This document shows, in pieces, positions 23,556-37,543 of a stretch of DNA of 64,000 nt. The position numbers and the translations under genes are program-made. The notes below the pieces were generated by a model. That model saw only the letters and a program-made list of their open reading frames with translations. It had not been told where the DNA came from and searched no databases. Every line of letters begins with the position of its first letter. Position 1 is the stretch's first letter. Source of the DNA: Erwinia amylovora (lineage in GTDB: Bacteria > Pseudomonadota > Gammaproteobacteria > Enterobacterales > Enterobacteriaceae); NCBI RefSeq assembly GCF_017161565.1, contig NZ_CP066796.1, forward strand, positions 3,596,001 to 3,660,000. Reading direction: 5' to 3'.

Positions 23556-23630
23556 GGGAAAACCTCAGTTAAGGCCGTGTCGCTCTCCCGCGCCAGGAAT
23601 ACTCCTGCACCGGCACCACACGAAGATTAA

Positions 23631-25970
<2,340 letters not shown>

Positions 25971-26178
25971 CGGGGGCACCGTTTGCATGCAAAATTGCGT
26001 AGCGCATCGAAAAAAGTCGCACAAGTCACAACTTTTATGCAAATTAAGTAACAACGTGCCGCAATATTTGTTAACAATGCAGGCCTGTCAGCTCAGGGAC
26101 GATGCCTGAATCACTTTAAATTTTCATCGTTATAAGTTGGTCAGGTCAGCTGCTCAAGCTGGCGTGAGGAGGGAAACG
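25971..26178 (+). promoter_or_regulatory. cytR leader with candidate operator palindrome
   Basis: It holds a perfect 12-bp palindrome TTTGCATGCAAA at 25982-25993 and an AATGCA element near 26076. CytR recognises GTTGCATT-like octamers, and E. coli cytR is autoregulated, so these may be CytR contacts. This is inference from short motifs. Confidence 0.3.
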
Positions 26179-27216
26179 TTGAAGCACTATCAAGATACCA
26201 CCGTGGCGACCATGAAGGACGTGGCGAACAAAGCAGGCGTATCCACGGCAACGGTTTCCCGCGCCCTGATGAATCCGGAAAAGGTGTCCGCTGCCACGCG
26301 CAGCAAAGTTGAACAGGCGGTTATTGCCGTTGGTTACTCTGCTCATTCCATCGCGCGTAACGCCAGACGTGGTGAATCACGCACCATATTGGTGATTGTC
26401 CCGGATATCTGTGACCCTTTTTTCAGTGAAATCATTCGTGGCATCGAGGTTGTCGCTGCGGGGCACGGTTATCTGGTGCTGATCGGCGATTGCGCGCACC
26501 AGAACCAGCAGGATAAATCGTTCCTGAATATGATGCTGACGCGCCAGACAGACGGCGTGGTGCTGCTGGGGTCGCTAATACCGTTTGATATCAGCATGGA
26601 GGATCCGCGTATTTTGCCGCCGATGGTGATGGCCAATGAGTTTGCCCCGCAGCGGGAAATACCGACGGTGCATATCGACAACCTGACGGCGGCTTTTGAA
26701 GCAGTCAGCCATCTACAGAAGCTCGGCCACCGGCGTATAGCCTGTATTTGTGGGCCGGAGGAGATGCCGCTGTGTCAATATCGCCTGCAGGGCTATATTC
26801 AGGCATTGCGGCGTCACGGCGTCACCGTGGATCCGCAATACATTGTGCGCGGTGACTTCACTTTCGACGCTGGCTCACAGGCAATGAAACAGCTGATGAG
26901 GCTACCACAACCCCCCGACGCCCTGTTCTGCCACAGCGATATTATCGCTCTGGGAGCCATGTCACAGGCGAAAAGTATGGGGCTGCGCGTGCCACAGGCC
27001 CTGTCGCTGATCGGGTTCGATGATATAGAGCTGTCACGCTATAGCGATCCACAGTTAACGACCGTGGCCCAGCCGCGATTCAACATCGGCCGCGAAGCGA
27101 TGCTACTCTTGCTTGAGCAGCTACAGGGAAAAACCGTCAGCAACGGCTCAAGATTGCTGGATTTCGAGTTAAAAATCCGTGGTAGTACTGCGCCTTCACT
27201 GCGCGATTGTGACTGA
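26179..27216 (+). CDS. cytR: LacI-type nucleoside-catabolism repressor CytR
   Basis: Repressor/CRP co-regulator of nucleoside uptake and catabolism genes, released by cytidine. Translation very probably starts at TTG (26179): GAGGAGGG lies 5 bases upstream, and the resulting MKHYQDTTVATMKDV aligns with E. coli CytR; the first ATG at 26137 lacks these. This gives 345 aa. The helix-turn-helix (MKDVANKAGVSTATVSRAL) is at about residues 12-30, then the periplasmic-binding-like effector domain (SRTILVIVPDICDPFFSEIIRG ... FCHSD ... IGFDDIELS). It is followed by ftsN as in E. coli. Confidence 0.94.
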   Translation: MKHYQDTTVATMKDVANKAGVSTATVSRALMNPEKVSAATRSKVEQAVIAVGYSAHSIARNARRGESRTILVIVPDICDPFFSEIIRGIEVVAAGHGYLVLIGDCAHQNQQDKSFLNMMLTRQTDGVVLLGSLIPFDISMEDPRILPPMVMANEFAPQREIPTVHIDNLTAAFEAVSHLQKLGHRRIACICGPEEMPLCQYRLQGYIQALRRHGVTVDPQYIVRGDFTFDAGSQAMKQLMRLPQPPDALFCHSDIIALGAMSQAKSMGLRVPQALSLIGFDDIELSRYSDPQLTTVAQPRFNIGREAMLLLLEQLQGKTVSNGSRLLDFELKIRGSTAPSLRDCD

Positions 27217-27386
27217 TTTTTCCGCAGTGACGGGTTTCCCTCATTTCGGAGGGTAAATCAGTGCATTCTTAGCAAGATCGTCGCTGGTCAAACTTCCGCC
27301 CCTTGAGTAACATGGCGGACCATCGCCGGGCAACCTGCACCATTTTTCACCCGGCCCTACTTTCATAGAATATTAGCGGAACGATA

Positions 27387-28274
27387 GTGGCACAAAAAGA
27401 TTATGTAAGCCGCGGGCGGGCGACAGGGACGCGTGGTAAAAAAGCCAGCAGTCGCAGCAAAAAACGCAGCAGCGGATCGGGCGTATCGAAAATCATGATA
27501 GTGCTGGCCGTGGCCGTTCTGATCACCTTCGTCGGTGGCCTGTGGTTTATTGCGCATCATAAAAAAGAACAGGCGCCGACGATGGCGGACCATAAGGCAG
27601 CCGGCAACGGGCTGCCACCCAAGCCGGAAGAACGCTGGCGCTATATAAAAGAACTGGAGAATCGCCAGATTGGCGTCCCAACGCCAACGGAGCCGACCTC
27701 AGGCGGTGAGGCGCATTCGCAGGCGCAGCTCACCGATGAGCAGCGACAGCTGCTGGATCAGATGCAGGCGGATATGCGCCAGCAGCCAACCCAACTCAAC
27801 GAAGTGCCGTGGAACGAACAAACCCCGGTGCAGCGCCAGCAAACCCTGCAACGCCAGCAGCAGAACCAGTTACAGCAGCAGTCGCGCATGCCCGCGCAGC
27901 TCATTCCGTCGTCACGCACGCCGATTCCTTCTCCCCATTCCGTTACCATTACGCCGGCAACACGTGAGCCGGTTCGTCAGGCAAAACCGGAAGCAGCCTT
28001 ACAGCCAAAAGCTGAAAACAAACCGAAAGAAGCGGAAAAACAGGCCGCCCAACGCTGGGTTGTGCAATGTGGTTCGTTTAAAGGCACTGAACAGGCTGAG
28101 TCCATCCGCGCCCAGCTGGCATTTGAAGGATTCGAAAGCCGCATCGCTACCGGAGGTGGCTGGAACCGCGTGGTTATCGGCCCGTATAACGGGCGCAACA
28201 CGGCGGACAATACCCTGAAACGCCTGCATGGTTCCGGCCACTCAAATTGCATTCCCGTTGCCGCCGGGGGTTGA
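27387..28274 (+). CDS. ftsN: Cell division protein FtsN
   Basis: Late, activating component of the divisome. It is 295 aa from a GTG start (GTG-GCA-CAA-AAA), 24 residues shorter than E. coli FtsN. A short cytoplasmic tail (MAQKDYVSRG) is followed by a membrane segment at about residues 35-56, and the activation region (NGLPPKPEERWRYIKELENRQ) is very well conserved. A Q/P-rich periplasmic linker accounts for the length difference. The C-terminal SPOR domain, from RWVVQCGSF onward, binds denuded septal glycan. Its stop codon overlaps the hslV heat-shock promoter. Confidence 0.96.
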   Translation: MAQKDYVSRGRATGTRGKKASSRSKKRSSGSGVSKIMIVLAVAVLITFVGGLWFIAHHKKEQAPTMADHKAAGNGLPPKPEERWRYIKELENRQIGVPTPTEPTSGGEAHSQAQLTDEQRQLLDQMQADMRQQPTQLNEVPWNEQTPVQRQQTLQRQQQNQLQQQSRMPAQLIPSSRTPIPSPHSVTITPATREPVRQAKPEAALQPKAENKPKEAEKQAAQRWVVQCGSFKGTEQAESIRAQLAFEGFESRIATGGGWNRVVIGPYNGRNTADNTLKRLHGSGHSNCIPVAAGG

Positions 28275-28297
28275 AACCCCTCAAATTCGCCCCATAT
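28270..28297 (+). promoter_or_regulatory. Sigma-32 heat-shock promoter of hslVU
   Basis: GTTGAAA (28270-28276), a 13-bp spacer and CCCCATAT (28290-28297) match the sigma-32 pattern (CTTGAAA, then CCCCATnT). The -35 element includes the ftsN stop codon. Confidence 0.85.
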
Positions 28298-28311
28298 CTG
28301 GTTACATCAGT

Positions 28312-28342
28312 GCCCTGCGCGAATGAGCAGGGCCGTTTTTTT
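28312..28342 (+). terminator. Terminator-like hairpin in the hslVU 5' UTR
   Basis: Perfect 7-bp stem GCCCTGC / GCAGGGC with an 8-nt loop, then CG and seven T. It should end ftsN transcripts, but it also lies downstream of the hslVU promoter and 22 bp before the hslV start. E. coli hslVU mRNA also has a leader stem-loop, reported to affect mRNA stability. Confidence 0.75.
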
Positions 28343-28364
28343 GACTGTAACAAGGGGGCTGCCC

Positions 28365-28895
28365 GTGACAACAATAGTAAGCGTACGACGTAACGGCCAG
28401 GTAGTCATTGGCGGCGATGGCCAGGCTACCCTGGGGAATACGGTAATGAAAGGCAACGTTAAAAAGGTGCGTCGCCTCTACAATGACAAAGTCATTGCTG
28501 GATTTGCTGGCGGTACGGCAGATGCTTTTACCCTGTTTGAACTTTTTGAACGAAAACTGGAAATGCATCAGGGCCACCTGGTCAAAGCGGCGGTGGAACT
28601 GGCGAAAGACTGGCGTACCGATCGTATGCTGCGCAAGCTGGAAGCCCTGCTGGCCGTGGCGGACGAAAACGCCTCACTGATCATCACCGGCAACGGTGAC
28701 GTGATCCAGCCGGAAAACGACTTAATTGCCATCGGTTCGGGCGGTCCATACGCTCAGGCAGCAGCGCGTGCGCTACTGGAAAATACCGATATTGGCGCGC
28801 GCGACATTGTGGAGAAAGCGCTGGGTATTGCAGGTGATATCTGCATTTACACCAACCATAACCTCACCATCGAAGAATTACCGTCCAAAGCGTAA
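28365..28895 (+). CDS. hslV: ATP-dependent protease HslUV, peptidase subunit HslV
   Basis: Threonine protease forming the dodecameric core of HslUV. It is 176 aa from a GTG start (GTG-ACA-ACA-ATA) preceded by AAGGGGG; the first in-frame ATG at 28323 lies in the leader hairpin and is rejected. Removal of Met1 exposes the catalytic Thr of [24 protein letters not shown] and [11 protein letters not shown] are the family blocks. hslU follows after 12 bp. Heat induction is expected from the sigma-32 promoter. Confidence 0.97.
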   Translation: MTTIVSVRRNGQVVIGGDGQATLGNTVMKGNVKKVRRLYNDKVIAGFAGGTADAFTLFELFERKLEMHQGHLVKAAVELAKDWRTDRMLRKLEALLAVADENASLIITGNGDVIQPENDLIAIGSGGPYAQAAARALLENTDIGARDIVEKALGIAGDICIYTNHNLTIEELPSKA

Positions 28896-28907
28896 GGATC
28901 CTAATTT

Positions 28908-30239
28908 ATGTCTGCTATGACTCCGCGCGAGATTGTCAGCGAACTGAACAGATTTATCATCGGCCAGGATGGCGCCAAACGTGCGGTGGCGATCGCCCTG
29001 CGCAACCGCTGGCGCCGCATGCAGCTGGACGAAGAATTACGTCATGAAGTGACGCCAAAAAACATTCTGATGATTGGGCCAACCGGCGTGGGTAAAACTG
29101 AAATTGCCCGCCGTCTGGCCAAGCTGGCGAATGCGCCGTTTATCAAAGTGGAAGCGACCAAGTTTACCGAAGTGGGCTATGTGGGGAAGGAAGTGGACTC
29201 AATTATCCGCGATCTGACCGATTCTGCGATCAAAATGGTGCGTTCACAGGCAATTGAGAAGAACCGCTACCGCGCCGAGGAAATGGCAGAAGAGCGCGTT
29301 CTTGATGTGCTGGTGCCGCCAGCGAAAAATAACTGGGGCCAGAACGAAGCAGCAGCAGAGCCATCCGCCGCACGCCAGGCATTCCGCAAAAAACTGCGTG
29401 AAGGTCAGCTTGATGACAAAGAGATCGAAATAGACCTGGCGGCGATGTCCGGCGGGGTCGAAATCATGGCGCCGCCGGGCATGGAAGAGATGACCAGCCA
29501 GCTGCAGTCAATGTTTCAGAACATCGGCGGTCAGAAACAGAAACCCCGCAAGCTGAAAATCAAAGAAGCCATGAAGCTGCTGGTGGAAGAGGAAGCGGCC
29601 AAGCTGGTCAACCCGGAGGAGCTGAAGCAGGAAGCCATCGAAGCGGTCGAACAGCACGGCATTGTGTTTATCGATGAGATCGATAAGGTGTGTAAACGCG
29701 GCGAATCCTCCGGCCCGGACGTCTCACGCGAAGGCGTGCAGCGCGATCTGCTGCCGCTGGTGGAAGGCTGTACCGTATCAACCAAACACGGCATGGTGAA
29801 AACTGACCATATTCTGTTTATTGCTTCCGGTGCATTCCAGGTGGCCAGCCCGTCAGATTTGATCCCGGAGCTACAGGGCCGCTTGCCTATTCGCGTAGAG
29901 CTACAGGCATTAACTACTAATGATTTCGAGCGCATTCTGACCGAGCCGAGCGCCTCTATCACCGTGCAGTACAAAGCGCTGATGAACACCGAAGGGGTGG
30001 ATATCAACTTTACCGCGGATGGGGTCAGCAAAATCGCCGCCGCCGCCTGGCAGGTGAATGAAACCGCAGAGAATATCGGCGCCCGTCGCCTGCATACCGT
30101 GCTTGAGCGTCTGATGGAGGAGATCTCCTATGATGCCAGCGACCTTAACGGTCAGTCGATCACTATTGATGCCGAGTACGTCAGCAAGCATCTGGACGAA
30201 CTGGTCGCCGACGAAGACCTCAGCCGCTTTATTCTTTAA
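28908..30239 (+). CDS. hslU: ATP-dependent protease HslUV, ATPase subunit HslU
   Basis: AAA+ unfoldase that feeds substrates to HslV. It is 443 aa with Walker A GPTGVGKT at 57-64, the substrate-pore GYVGKEV, an intermediate (I) domain, Walker B IVFIDEID near residue 253 and the sensor-2 [10 protein letters not shown]. The C-terminal tail EDLSRFIL is the segment that docks into HslV. It is the second gene of hslVU. A terminator follows; menA, the next gene in E. coli, is absent. Confidence 0.98.
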   Translation: MSAMTPREIVSELNRFIIGQDGAKRAVAIALRNRWRRMQLDEELRHEVTPKNILMIGPTGVGKTEIARRLAKLANAPFIKVEATKFTEVGYVGKEVDSIIRDLTDSAIKMVRSQAIEKNRYRAEEMAEERVLDVLVPPAKNNWGQNEAAAEPSAARQAFRKKLREGQLDDKEIEIDLAAMSGGVEIMAPPGMEEMTSQLQSMFQNIGGQKQKPRKLKIKEAMKLLVEEEAAKLVNPEELKQEAIEAVEQHGIVFIDEIDKVCKRGESSGPDVSREGVQRDLLPLVEGCTVSTKHGMVKTDHILFIASGAFQVASPSDLIPELQGRLPIRVELQALTTNDFERILTEPSASITVQYKALMNTEGVDINFTADGVSKIAAAAWQVNETAENIGARRLHTVLERLMEEISYDASDLNGQSITIDAEYVSKHLDELVADEDLSRFIL

Positions 30240-30249
30240 CTCTTACTCC

Positions 30250-30278
30250 AACCCGGCTTTACCGCCGGGTTTCTGTTT
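30250..30278 (+). terminator. Rho-independent terminator of hslVU
   Basis: Perfect 8-bp stem AACCCGGC (30250-30257) / GCCGGGTT (30264-30271), then the broken T-run TCTGTTTT. It is just after the hslU stop. Confidence 0.8.
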
Positions 30279-30418
30279 TCCACGCCGCATTGCGACTCGC
30301 TTCTTGAATTGAAAGAATTCTTTATGCCCACGCATCAATGTTTAAAATTGATGATTTTGCCAACAGCCATCTTTAAGCGATATACTTAAGCATCCTGTGG
30401 CAAACAGACGATAACCTT

Positions 30419-30904
30419 ATGAAATACGATACGTCAGAACTGTGCGACATCTATCACGAAGATGTGAACGTCGTTGAACCGCTCTTTTCAAACTTTGGTG
30501 GGCGCACCTCGTTTGGCGGGCAAATCATCACGGTAAAATGTTTCGAGGACAACGGTCTGCTTTACGATTTGCTGGAGGAAAACGGTCGTGGCCGCATCCT
30601 GCTGGTTGATGGCGGGGGGTCGGTGCGGCGCGCGCTGGTTGATGCAGCTCTCGCCAGGCTGGCGCTGCAGAACGAGTGGGAAGGCATCGTCGTTTATGGT
30701 TCGGTGCGCCAGGTTGATGACCTGGAAGAGCTGGATATTGGCATTCAGGCGATTGCCGCTATTCCGGCCGGAGCCGCCGGTGAAGGCATTGGTGAAAGCG
30801 ATGTGCGGGTGAATTTCGGCGGCGTGACCTTCTTTTCGGGCGACCACCTGTATGCTGACGACACCGGTATGATCCTGTCTGAAGTCCCGCTTGATATTGA
30901 ATAA
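30419..30904 (+). CDS. rraA: Regulator of RNase E activity RraA
   Basis: Ring-shaped trimeric protein that binds RNase E and the degradosome and inhibits RNA decay. It is 161 aa, the family length, with the [12 protein letters not shown] and [17 protein letters not shown] blocks. In E. coli it sits directly downstream of menA. Here 179 bp of leader links it to hslU, with its own probable promoter (tatactt near 30,381). It converges with zapB and a shared terminator lies between. Confidence 0.97.
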   Translation: MKYDTSELCDIYHEDVNVVEPLFSNFGGRTSFGGQIITVKCFEDNGLLYDLLEENGRGRILLVDGGGSVRRALVDAALARLALQNEWEGIVVYGSVRQVDDLEELDIGIQAIAAIPAGAAGEGIGESDVRVNFGGVTFFSGDHLYADDTGMILSEVPLDIE

Positions 30905-30921
30905 CCCAACCGAATAGCAAA

Positions 30922-30943
30922 ACGGGTGCCTCACGGCACCCGT
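30922..30943 (+). terminator. Terminator between convergent rraA and zapB
   Basis: Perfect 9-bp stem ACGGGTGCC / GGCACCCGT with a 4-nt loop. On the minus strand it is followed by TTTTGC and on the plus strand by TCTC, so it probably serves both genes. Confidence 0.75.
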
Positions 30944-30981
30944 TCTCAGCTTTCGCTCTCTGTTTTAACGAGGGAGAGGCA

Positions 30982-31221
30982 TCAGACCTCTTCCATTTTT
31001 CCCAGCAGCGCACGCAGGCGCTCTTGCCAGACGTGCTGCTCTTCTTTCAGCTGCTGATTCTCACGCACCAGCGTTTCTCTGCTGCCAGATGCCTGCTGAA
31101 CCTGATGGTTCAGATTACCGTTTTGTTCTTTTAGCTCTTCGATTTCCATCTGCAACAGGGTGATGGTATCAATCGCCTGCTGTACTTTCGCTTCCAGTTT
31201 CTCAAACACTTCAAATGACAT
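30982..31221 (-). CDS. zapB: Cell-division coiled-coil protein ZapB
   Basis: 79-aa, almost wholly coiled-coil protein that bridges ZapA/FtsZ rings and the MatP-bound terminus. The heptad pattern runs through [19 protein letters not shown] to the end. It lies between rraA and glpF on the minus strand, as in E. coli (81 aa). Confidence 0.96.
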   Translation of the reverse strand: MSFEVFEKLEAKVQQAIDTITLLQMEIEELKEQNGNLNHQVQQASGSRETLVRENQQLKEEQHVWQERLRALLGKMEEV

Positions 31222-31660
31222 TTATCTAACCTCTCCTAATCGCAGGGCATTGATGATGCTAGCCGCATGGGTGAGGAATGAACCGGCATTCCGCGGATAA
31301 CAACGATGCTTCGATTGTAAGTAGAGCAGCAGCTCAAGTCCAGCAGGGAACCCCAACGCGAGCGCAGTCTGTAACAATTTTCCGTTTTAAGCGGGCCTTG
31401 CTCTCTTATCACGCCGCCGGTGATGAATACGGCGTGAAGAAATCGCGCAACCCGTGAGCGATCAAATCCGCCTTGCGAGGCCCCGGGAAGGCTAAAATAC
31501 GCGAAAACGCTCATTTTCATGACGCGGTACACATTTTTCAATTTCGCTATTTCTCGTTAATGTTCGTTAACGATAGATTCACATTAGCCCTACATCAGAT
31601 TCGGCTGTTCCAGCAATGGACAAAACAACAACCCTTCACCTCGCCTACAGGAATGACATC
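31222..31660. other. zapB-glpF intergenic control region
   Basis: A 439-bp divergent promoter region. The glpF-proximal 120 bp is AT-rich and includes a GlpR-like operator. An open frame on the minus strand (31236-31541) has no conserved protein and I do not accept it. No RNA gene is recognised. Confidence 0.5.
31559..31578 (+). promoter_or_regulatory. Probable GlpR operator upstream of glpF
   Basis: AATGTTCGTTAACGATAGAT fits the GlpR consensus WATGTTCGWTAWCGAACATW closely in its left half and centre. GlpR bound to it would repress glpFK without glycerol-3-phosphate. It is about 80 bp before the glpF start. Confidence 0.65.
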
Positions 31661-34052
<2,392 letters not shown>

Positions 34053-34098
34053 GCGCACCTGCCCGTGGCAGTCAGCCACGGGCATCTCTCCCCTTGCA

Positions 34099-35100
34099 TC
34101 AGGTCCGCGACTGATTTTGCCGCATCTGCCCCAGCTGAGGCATCAGGCGGATGTAAAACAGCTCACTTAACAGCTCTACAAGAGTCTGCGTAATGATAAT
34201 GGCGGGCAGAACCGGGATGGCTCCGGGCACGGCCAGCGCCAGCGGCAATACCACCAGAGAGTTACGGGTTGCGGCGCTAAATGCCACTGCCCTGCCCGCA
34301 GCAGGCTCAAGGCGGAACATTCTGGCGACCATCCACCCGGCCAGCGGGGCCAGAACGGCGAATGCCACGTAGATCGGTACGGCCTGCAAGGCCATGGGCC
34401 AAACCCCTGCCAGCCGTGGCAACATGGCCGCCACCACGATAAATAACACCACGGCGGTTGCCGGAACGGGCAACAGGCCAAGCCCCTCGCAGACTGAATC
34501 ACCCAGCCTGCTGCGCCTGCTCCACCGTTGCGTGATAGCGGCAAGGCACAGCGGAGCCGCAATCAGCCAGAGAAAAGCCTCAATAAATGGTTTGGGCTTA
34601 ATCAGTCCTGAAGCATCTTCCCCAAGGAAAATATGCAGATATAGTGGAAGCAGCAGCACCTGAGCGATAAGTAACACCGGCGTGGAGGCCAGCAGCAGGC
34701 GGGAATCACTGCGCCCAAGCTGGGAAAAAGTAACAACATAGTCGATACAGGGTGTCAGCAGCACCAACAGCACCCCGAGCAGCAACATCCTGTTTTCCGG
34801 CAGAAATGGTATCAACACCGCAACCAAAGCCGGGACGATGACAAAATTAGCCAGTAACAGAGGTAACAAGAAACGTAACCGCGTTATCGCTTTGCCAGGC
34901 TCCGTCACCGGCACCTGCATGAAGGTCACATACAGCATCAACGCCAACGCCGGGTTAATGGCGGATGCAAGGGCTGTTGTCGCTGGCAGAACAAGGGCGA
35001 CAAGGCTGGCAACGACTACCGCGGTAAAATAAATGCTGACCTGATGGTGTTCAAACCCGTTCCTGATACGGGCTGCCATGCTGGCGGCAGACGCAGACAC
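34099..35100 (-). CDS. ACR3 / bile-acid:sodium symporter-like transporter (putative arsenite efflux)
   Basis: A 333-aa, very hydrophobic protein with about ten membrane segments. It has the features of the BASS/ACR3 superfamily: a Pro-Cys motif in the helix TPCIDYVVTFSQLGRSD, where ACR3 arsenite exporters have a functional Cys, and AATRNSLVVLPLALA in the other half. I call it putative because no arsR or arsC lies nearby and the superfamily also contains organic anion carriers. It interrupts the glpF-glpK-glpX order in the opposite direction, which suggests a later insertion. Confidence 0.7.
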   Translation of the reverse strand: MSASAASMAARIRNGFEHHQVSIYFTAVVVASLVALVLPATTALASAINPALALMLYVTFMQVPVTEPGKAITRLRFLLPLLLANFVIVPALVAVLIPFLPENRMLLLGVLLVLLTPCIDYVVTFSQLGRSDSRLLLASTPVLLIAQVLLLPLYLHIFLGEDASGLIKPKPFIEAFLWLIAAPLCLAAITQRWSRRSRLGDSVCEGLGLLPVPATAVVLFIVVAAMLPRLAGVWPMALQAVPIYVAFAVLAPLAGWMVARMFRLEPAAGRAVAFSAATRNSLVVLPLALAVPGAIPVLPAIIITQTLVELLSELFYIRLMPQLGQMRQNQSRT

Positions 35101-35312
35101 TTATCGTTCATCCTTCTGTTATGAGGTCAACGCCCGGTCATGGAGCGTGACGAAAAACGCGTTATTTTAGTCATATTGCCTGATGCGTCCTGAAATGTAT
35201 CGCCTCTGAATCGGTTGCACCAGAACAAAGCCGATCTGCAACGCTACAGCCTTGATAAACAGGGGCGTAACGATGATAAACTTGCCGCCTGATGATTTTC
35301 CCGAGGCATAAC

Positions 35313-36323
35313 ATGAAACGAGAACTGGCGATTGAATTTTCCCGTGTCACCGAGGCTGCCGCGCTGGCTGGCTATAAGTGGCTGGGCCGTGGCGATAAAA
35401 ACGCGGCGGACGGCGCGGCAGTAAACGCGATGCGTATCATGCTTAATAAGGTGGATATCGACGGACAGATCGTGATTGGTGAAGGGGAAATTGATCAAGC
35501 ACCAATGCTGTATATCGGTGAAAAAGTCGGTACCGGCAACGGTGATGCGGTGGATATTGCCGTCGACCCGATTGAAGGCACGCGCATGACCGCGCTGGGC
35601 CAGGCCAACGCGCTGGCGGTAATGGCCGTGGGCGATAAAGGCACCTTCCTGCACGCCCCGGATATGTATATGGAAAAGCTGGTGGTCGGCCCGGCGGCAA
35701 AAGGCATGATCGATCTGAACCTGCCGCTGGAAGAAAACCTACAGCGCGTTGCCCGCGCCATGGACAAACCGCTAAGTGAACTGACGGTCACGCTGCTGGC
35801 GAAGCCGCGTCATGATGCGGTGATTGCCCGCCTGCAACGTCTTGGCGTGCGCGTGTTTACCTTCCCGGATGGCGATGTGGCCGCCTCAATCCTCACCTGC
35901 ATGCCGGACAGCGAAGTCGATGTGATGTATGGCATCGGCGGCGCGCCGGAAGGTGTGGTTTCCGCAGCAGCGATCCGCGCGCTGGATGGCGATATGCAGG
36001 CCCGCCTGCTTGCCCGGCATGAGGTAAAAGGCGACAGCGCTGAACATCGCCGTCTGGGGGAGCAGGAACAGGCCCGCTGCGATGAAATGGGTATTAAGAC
36101 CGGCCAGGTACTGGCGCTGGAACAAATGGCGCGCAACGACAACGTCATTTTCTCCGCCACCGGCATTACCAGCGGCGACCTGTTAAAAGGCATCACGCGC
36201 AATGGCAATATGGCCACCAGTGAAACGCTGCTGATCCGCGGCAAATCGCGCACCATTCGCCGCATCCAGTCGATTCATTATCTCGACCTGAAAGACGAAA
36301 ATCTGCATCCGTATATTTGGTGA
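35313..36323 (+). CDS. glpX: Class II fructose-1,6-bisphosphatase GlpX
   Basis: Mn-dependent phosphatase of gluconeogenesis. It is 336 aa, exactly the E. coli length. Metal-site motifs: GEGEID at 56-61, DPIEGT at 85-90 and YGIGGAPEGV near residue 210. The start MKRELAIEFSRV is chosen over an ATG seven codons upstream. It is separated from glpFK here, so it must have its own promoter in the 212 bp before it. Confidence 0.97.
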   Translation: MKRELAIEFSRVTEAAALAGYKWLGRGDKNAADGAAVNAMRIMLNKVDIDGQIVIGEGEIDQAPMLYIGEKVGTGNGDAVDIAVDPIEGTRMTALGQANALAVMAVGDKGTFLHAPDMYMEKLVVGPAAKGMIDLNLPLEENLQRVARAMDKPLSELTVTLLAKPRHDAVIARLQRLGVRVFTFPDGDVAASILTCMPDSEVDVMYGIGGAPEGVVSAAAIRALDGDMQARLLARHEVKGDSAEHRRLGEQEQARCDEMGIKTGQVLALEQMARNDNVIFSATGITSGDLLKGITRNGNMATSETLLIRGKSRTIRRIQSIHYLDLKDENLHPYIW

Positions 36324-36326
36324 TCC

Positions 36327-36355
36327 ACCGGGCGGGCCGCGCAATAAAGCCCGGT
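36327..36355 (+). terminator. Inverted repeat between convergent glpX and emrD
   Basis: Stem ACCGGGC / GCCCGGT (7 bp, 15-nt loop) right after the glpX stop. No T-run follows, so efficiency is uncertain. Confidence 0.45.
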
Positions 36356-36364
36356 CGCTGGCGT

Positions 36365-37543
36365 TTAAGCCCTGTACGGTTCGGGTCCCTTTGACAGCGG
36401 CAGCCAGCACAGCAGGATCAGCAGCGCAGTGGTAAACATCAGCATGCCGAGACTGAACTGACCGTTTTGCGGCAGCATGGCCGACAGCCACGCAGTCAGG
36501 CCGGAACCCAAATTCTGTAGCCCGCCCACCAGCGCCCCGGCGGTACCCGCCATATACGGCCACGGCTCCATCGCCCCGGTGGTGGCCAGTGGAAACAGCA
36601 TTCCGGCACCGAAAAAGAACAGCGATGCCGGCACGATCAGTGTCCACAGGTTCATAATCCCCAGCCAGCCGGGGATCCACATCATCACGCCCGCCAGCAG
36701 GCAGCTGTTTACCGCATACCACATCACGCTAACAAAGGGTTTGTCGCTGCGTCCGGCAAACCAGGCCCCGAAGAAAGCGGCAGGCAGTGGCAAAATAAAC
36801 AGCAGGCTAACGGCCAGGCTACTCATGCCCAGCACACCACCCATCAGTACGCCGCAGCTGGCCTCAAACACCGCAATGCCGGCCAGTGCACCTATCAGGA
36901 TAACCAGATAGCGAACAAACTGACCATCGGCCAGCAGTGGGCGATAGCGTGAGAAAGACGGCCGCTGCGGCTGACCCGCTGGCCGGGTCTCCGGTAGCCA
37001 GCGCAGCATTGCCGCCGACACCGCCAGGCACAGCAGCAGTAAGAAGGCGAAGCAGGCCTGCCAGCCGAACAGATACGTCAGCCCGGCACCGATCGCAGGC
37101 GCAATCAGCGGACTGATCAGGATCCCCATGTTCAGCAGGCTGTTGGCATGACGCAGCGCGCTGCCGCCATAGAGATCGCGCGGCATGGTACGCGCCATGA
37201 CGCCGGCCACGCCGGTGCCCATTCCCTGGATGGCCGCTCCCAGCACCAGTGCGTTCAGGCTGCTTGCCTGCAGCGCGGTAACAGAGCCCATAATAAACAC
37301 CGCCATCCCCAGCAAAATCACCGGACGACGGCCAATGCTGTCTGACAGCGGGCCATAAAACAGCTGTGATGCCCCGTAGGTCATCAGGTAGGCAGCCATC
37401 ACCTGTTGCACCATACCGTCACTAATATGAAATGCCGCAGCAATGGTCGGCATCGCCGGGACATAGATAGTCTGCGCCATCTGCCCTACCGCCAACAAAG
37501 TAATCAGCATCACCAACAGGTATCTGTTCTCAATCGTTTTCAT
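36365..37543 (-). CDS. emrD: Multidrug efflux MFS transporter EmrD
   Basis: Proton-coupled drug/H+ antiporter of the inner membrane. It is 392 aa (E. coli 394) with 12 predicted helices. MFS motif A appears as YGPLSDSIGRRPVI near residue 62, and motif C-like text GMGTGVAGVMARTMPRDLY follows. The C-half blocks PAAFFGAWFAGR and TGAMEPWPYMAGTAGALVGGLQN match EmrD closely. It converges with glpX. Confidence 0.92.
   Translation of the reverse strand: MKTIENRYLLVMLITLLAVGQMAQTIYVPAMPTIAAAFHISDGMVQQVMAAYLMTYGASQLFYGPLSDSIGRRPVILLGMAVFIMGSVTALQASSLNALVLGAAIQGMGTGVAGVMARTMPRDLYGGSALRHANSLLNMGILISPLIAPAIGAGLTYLFGWQACFAFLLLLCLAVSAAMLRWLPETRPAGQPQRPSFSRYRPLLADGQFVRYLVILIGALAGIAVFEASCGVLMGGVLGMSSLAVSLLFILPLPAAFFGAWFAGRSDKPFVSVMWYAVNSCLLAGVMMWIPGWLGIMNLWTLIVPASLFFFGAGMLFPLATTGAMEPWPYMAGTAGALVGGLQNLGSGLTAWLSAMLPQNGQFSLGMLMFTTALLILLCWLPLSKGPEPYRA

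Noticed and set aside
31236..31541. 101-codon minus-strand frame between zapB and glpF
   Set aside because: No conserved protein, poor ribosome site, and it covers the glpF control region.
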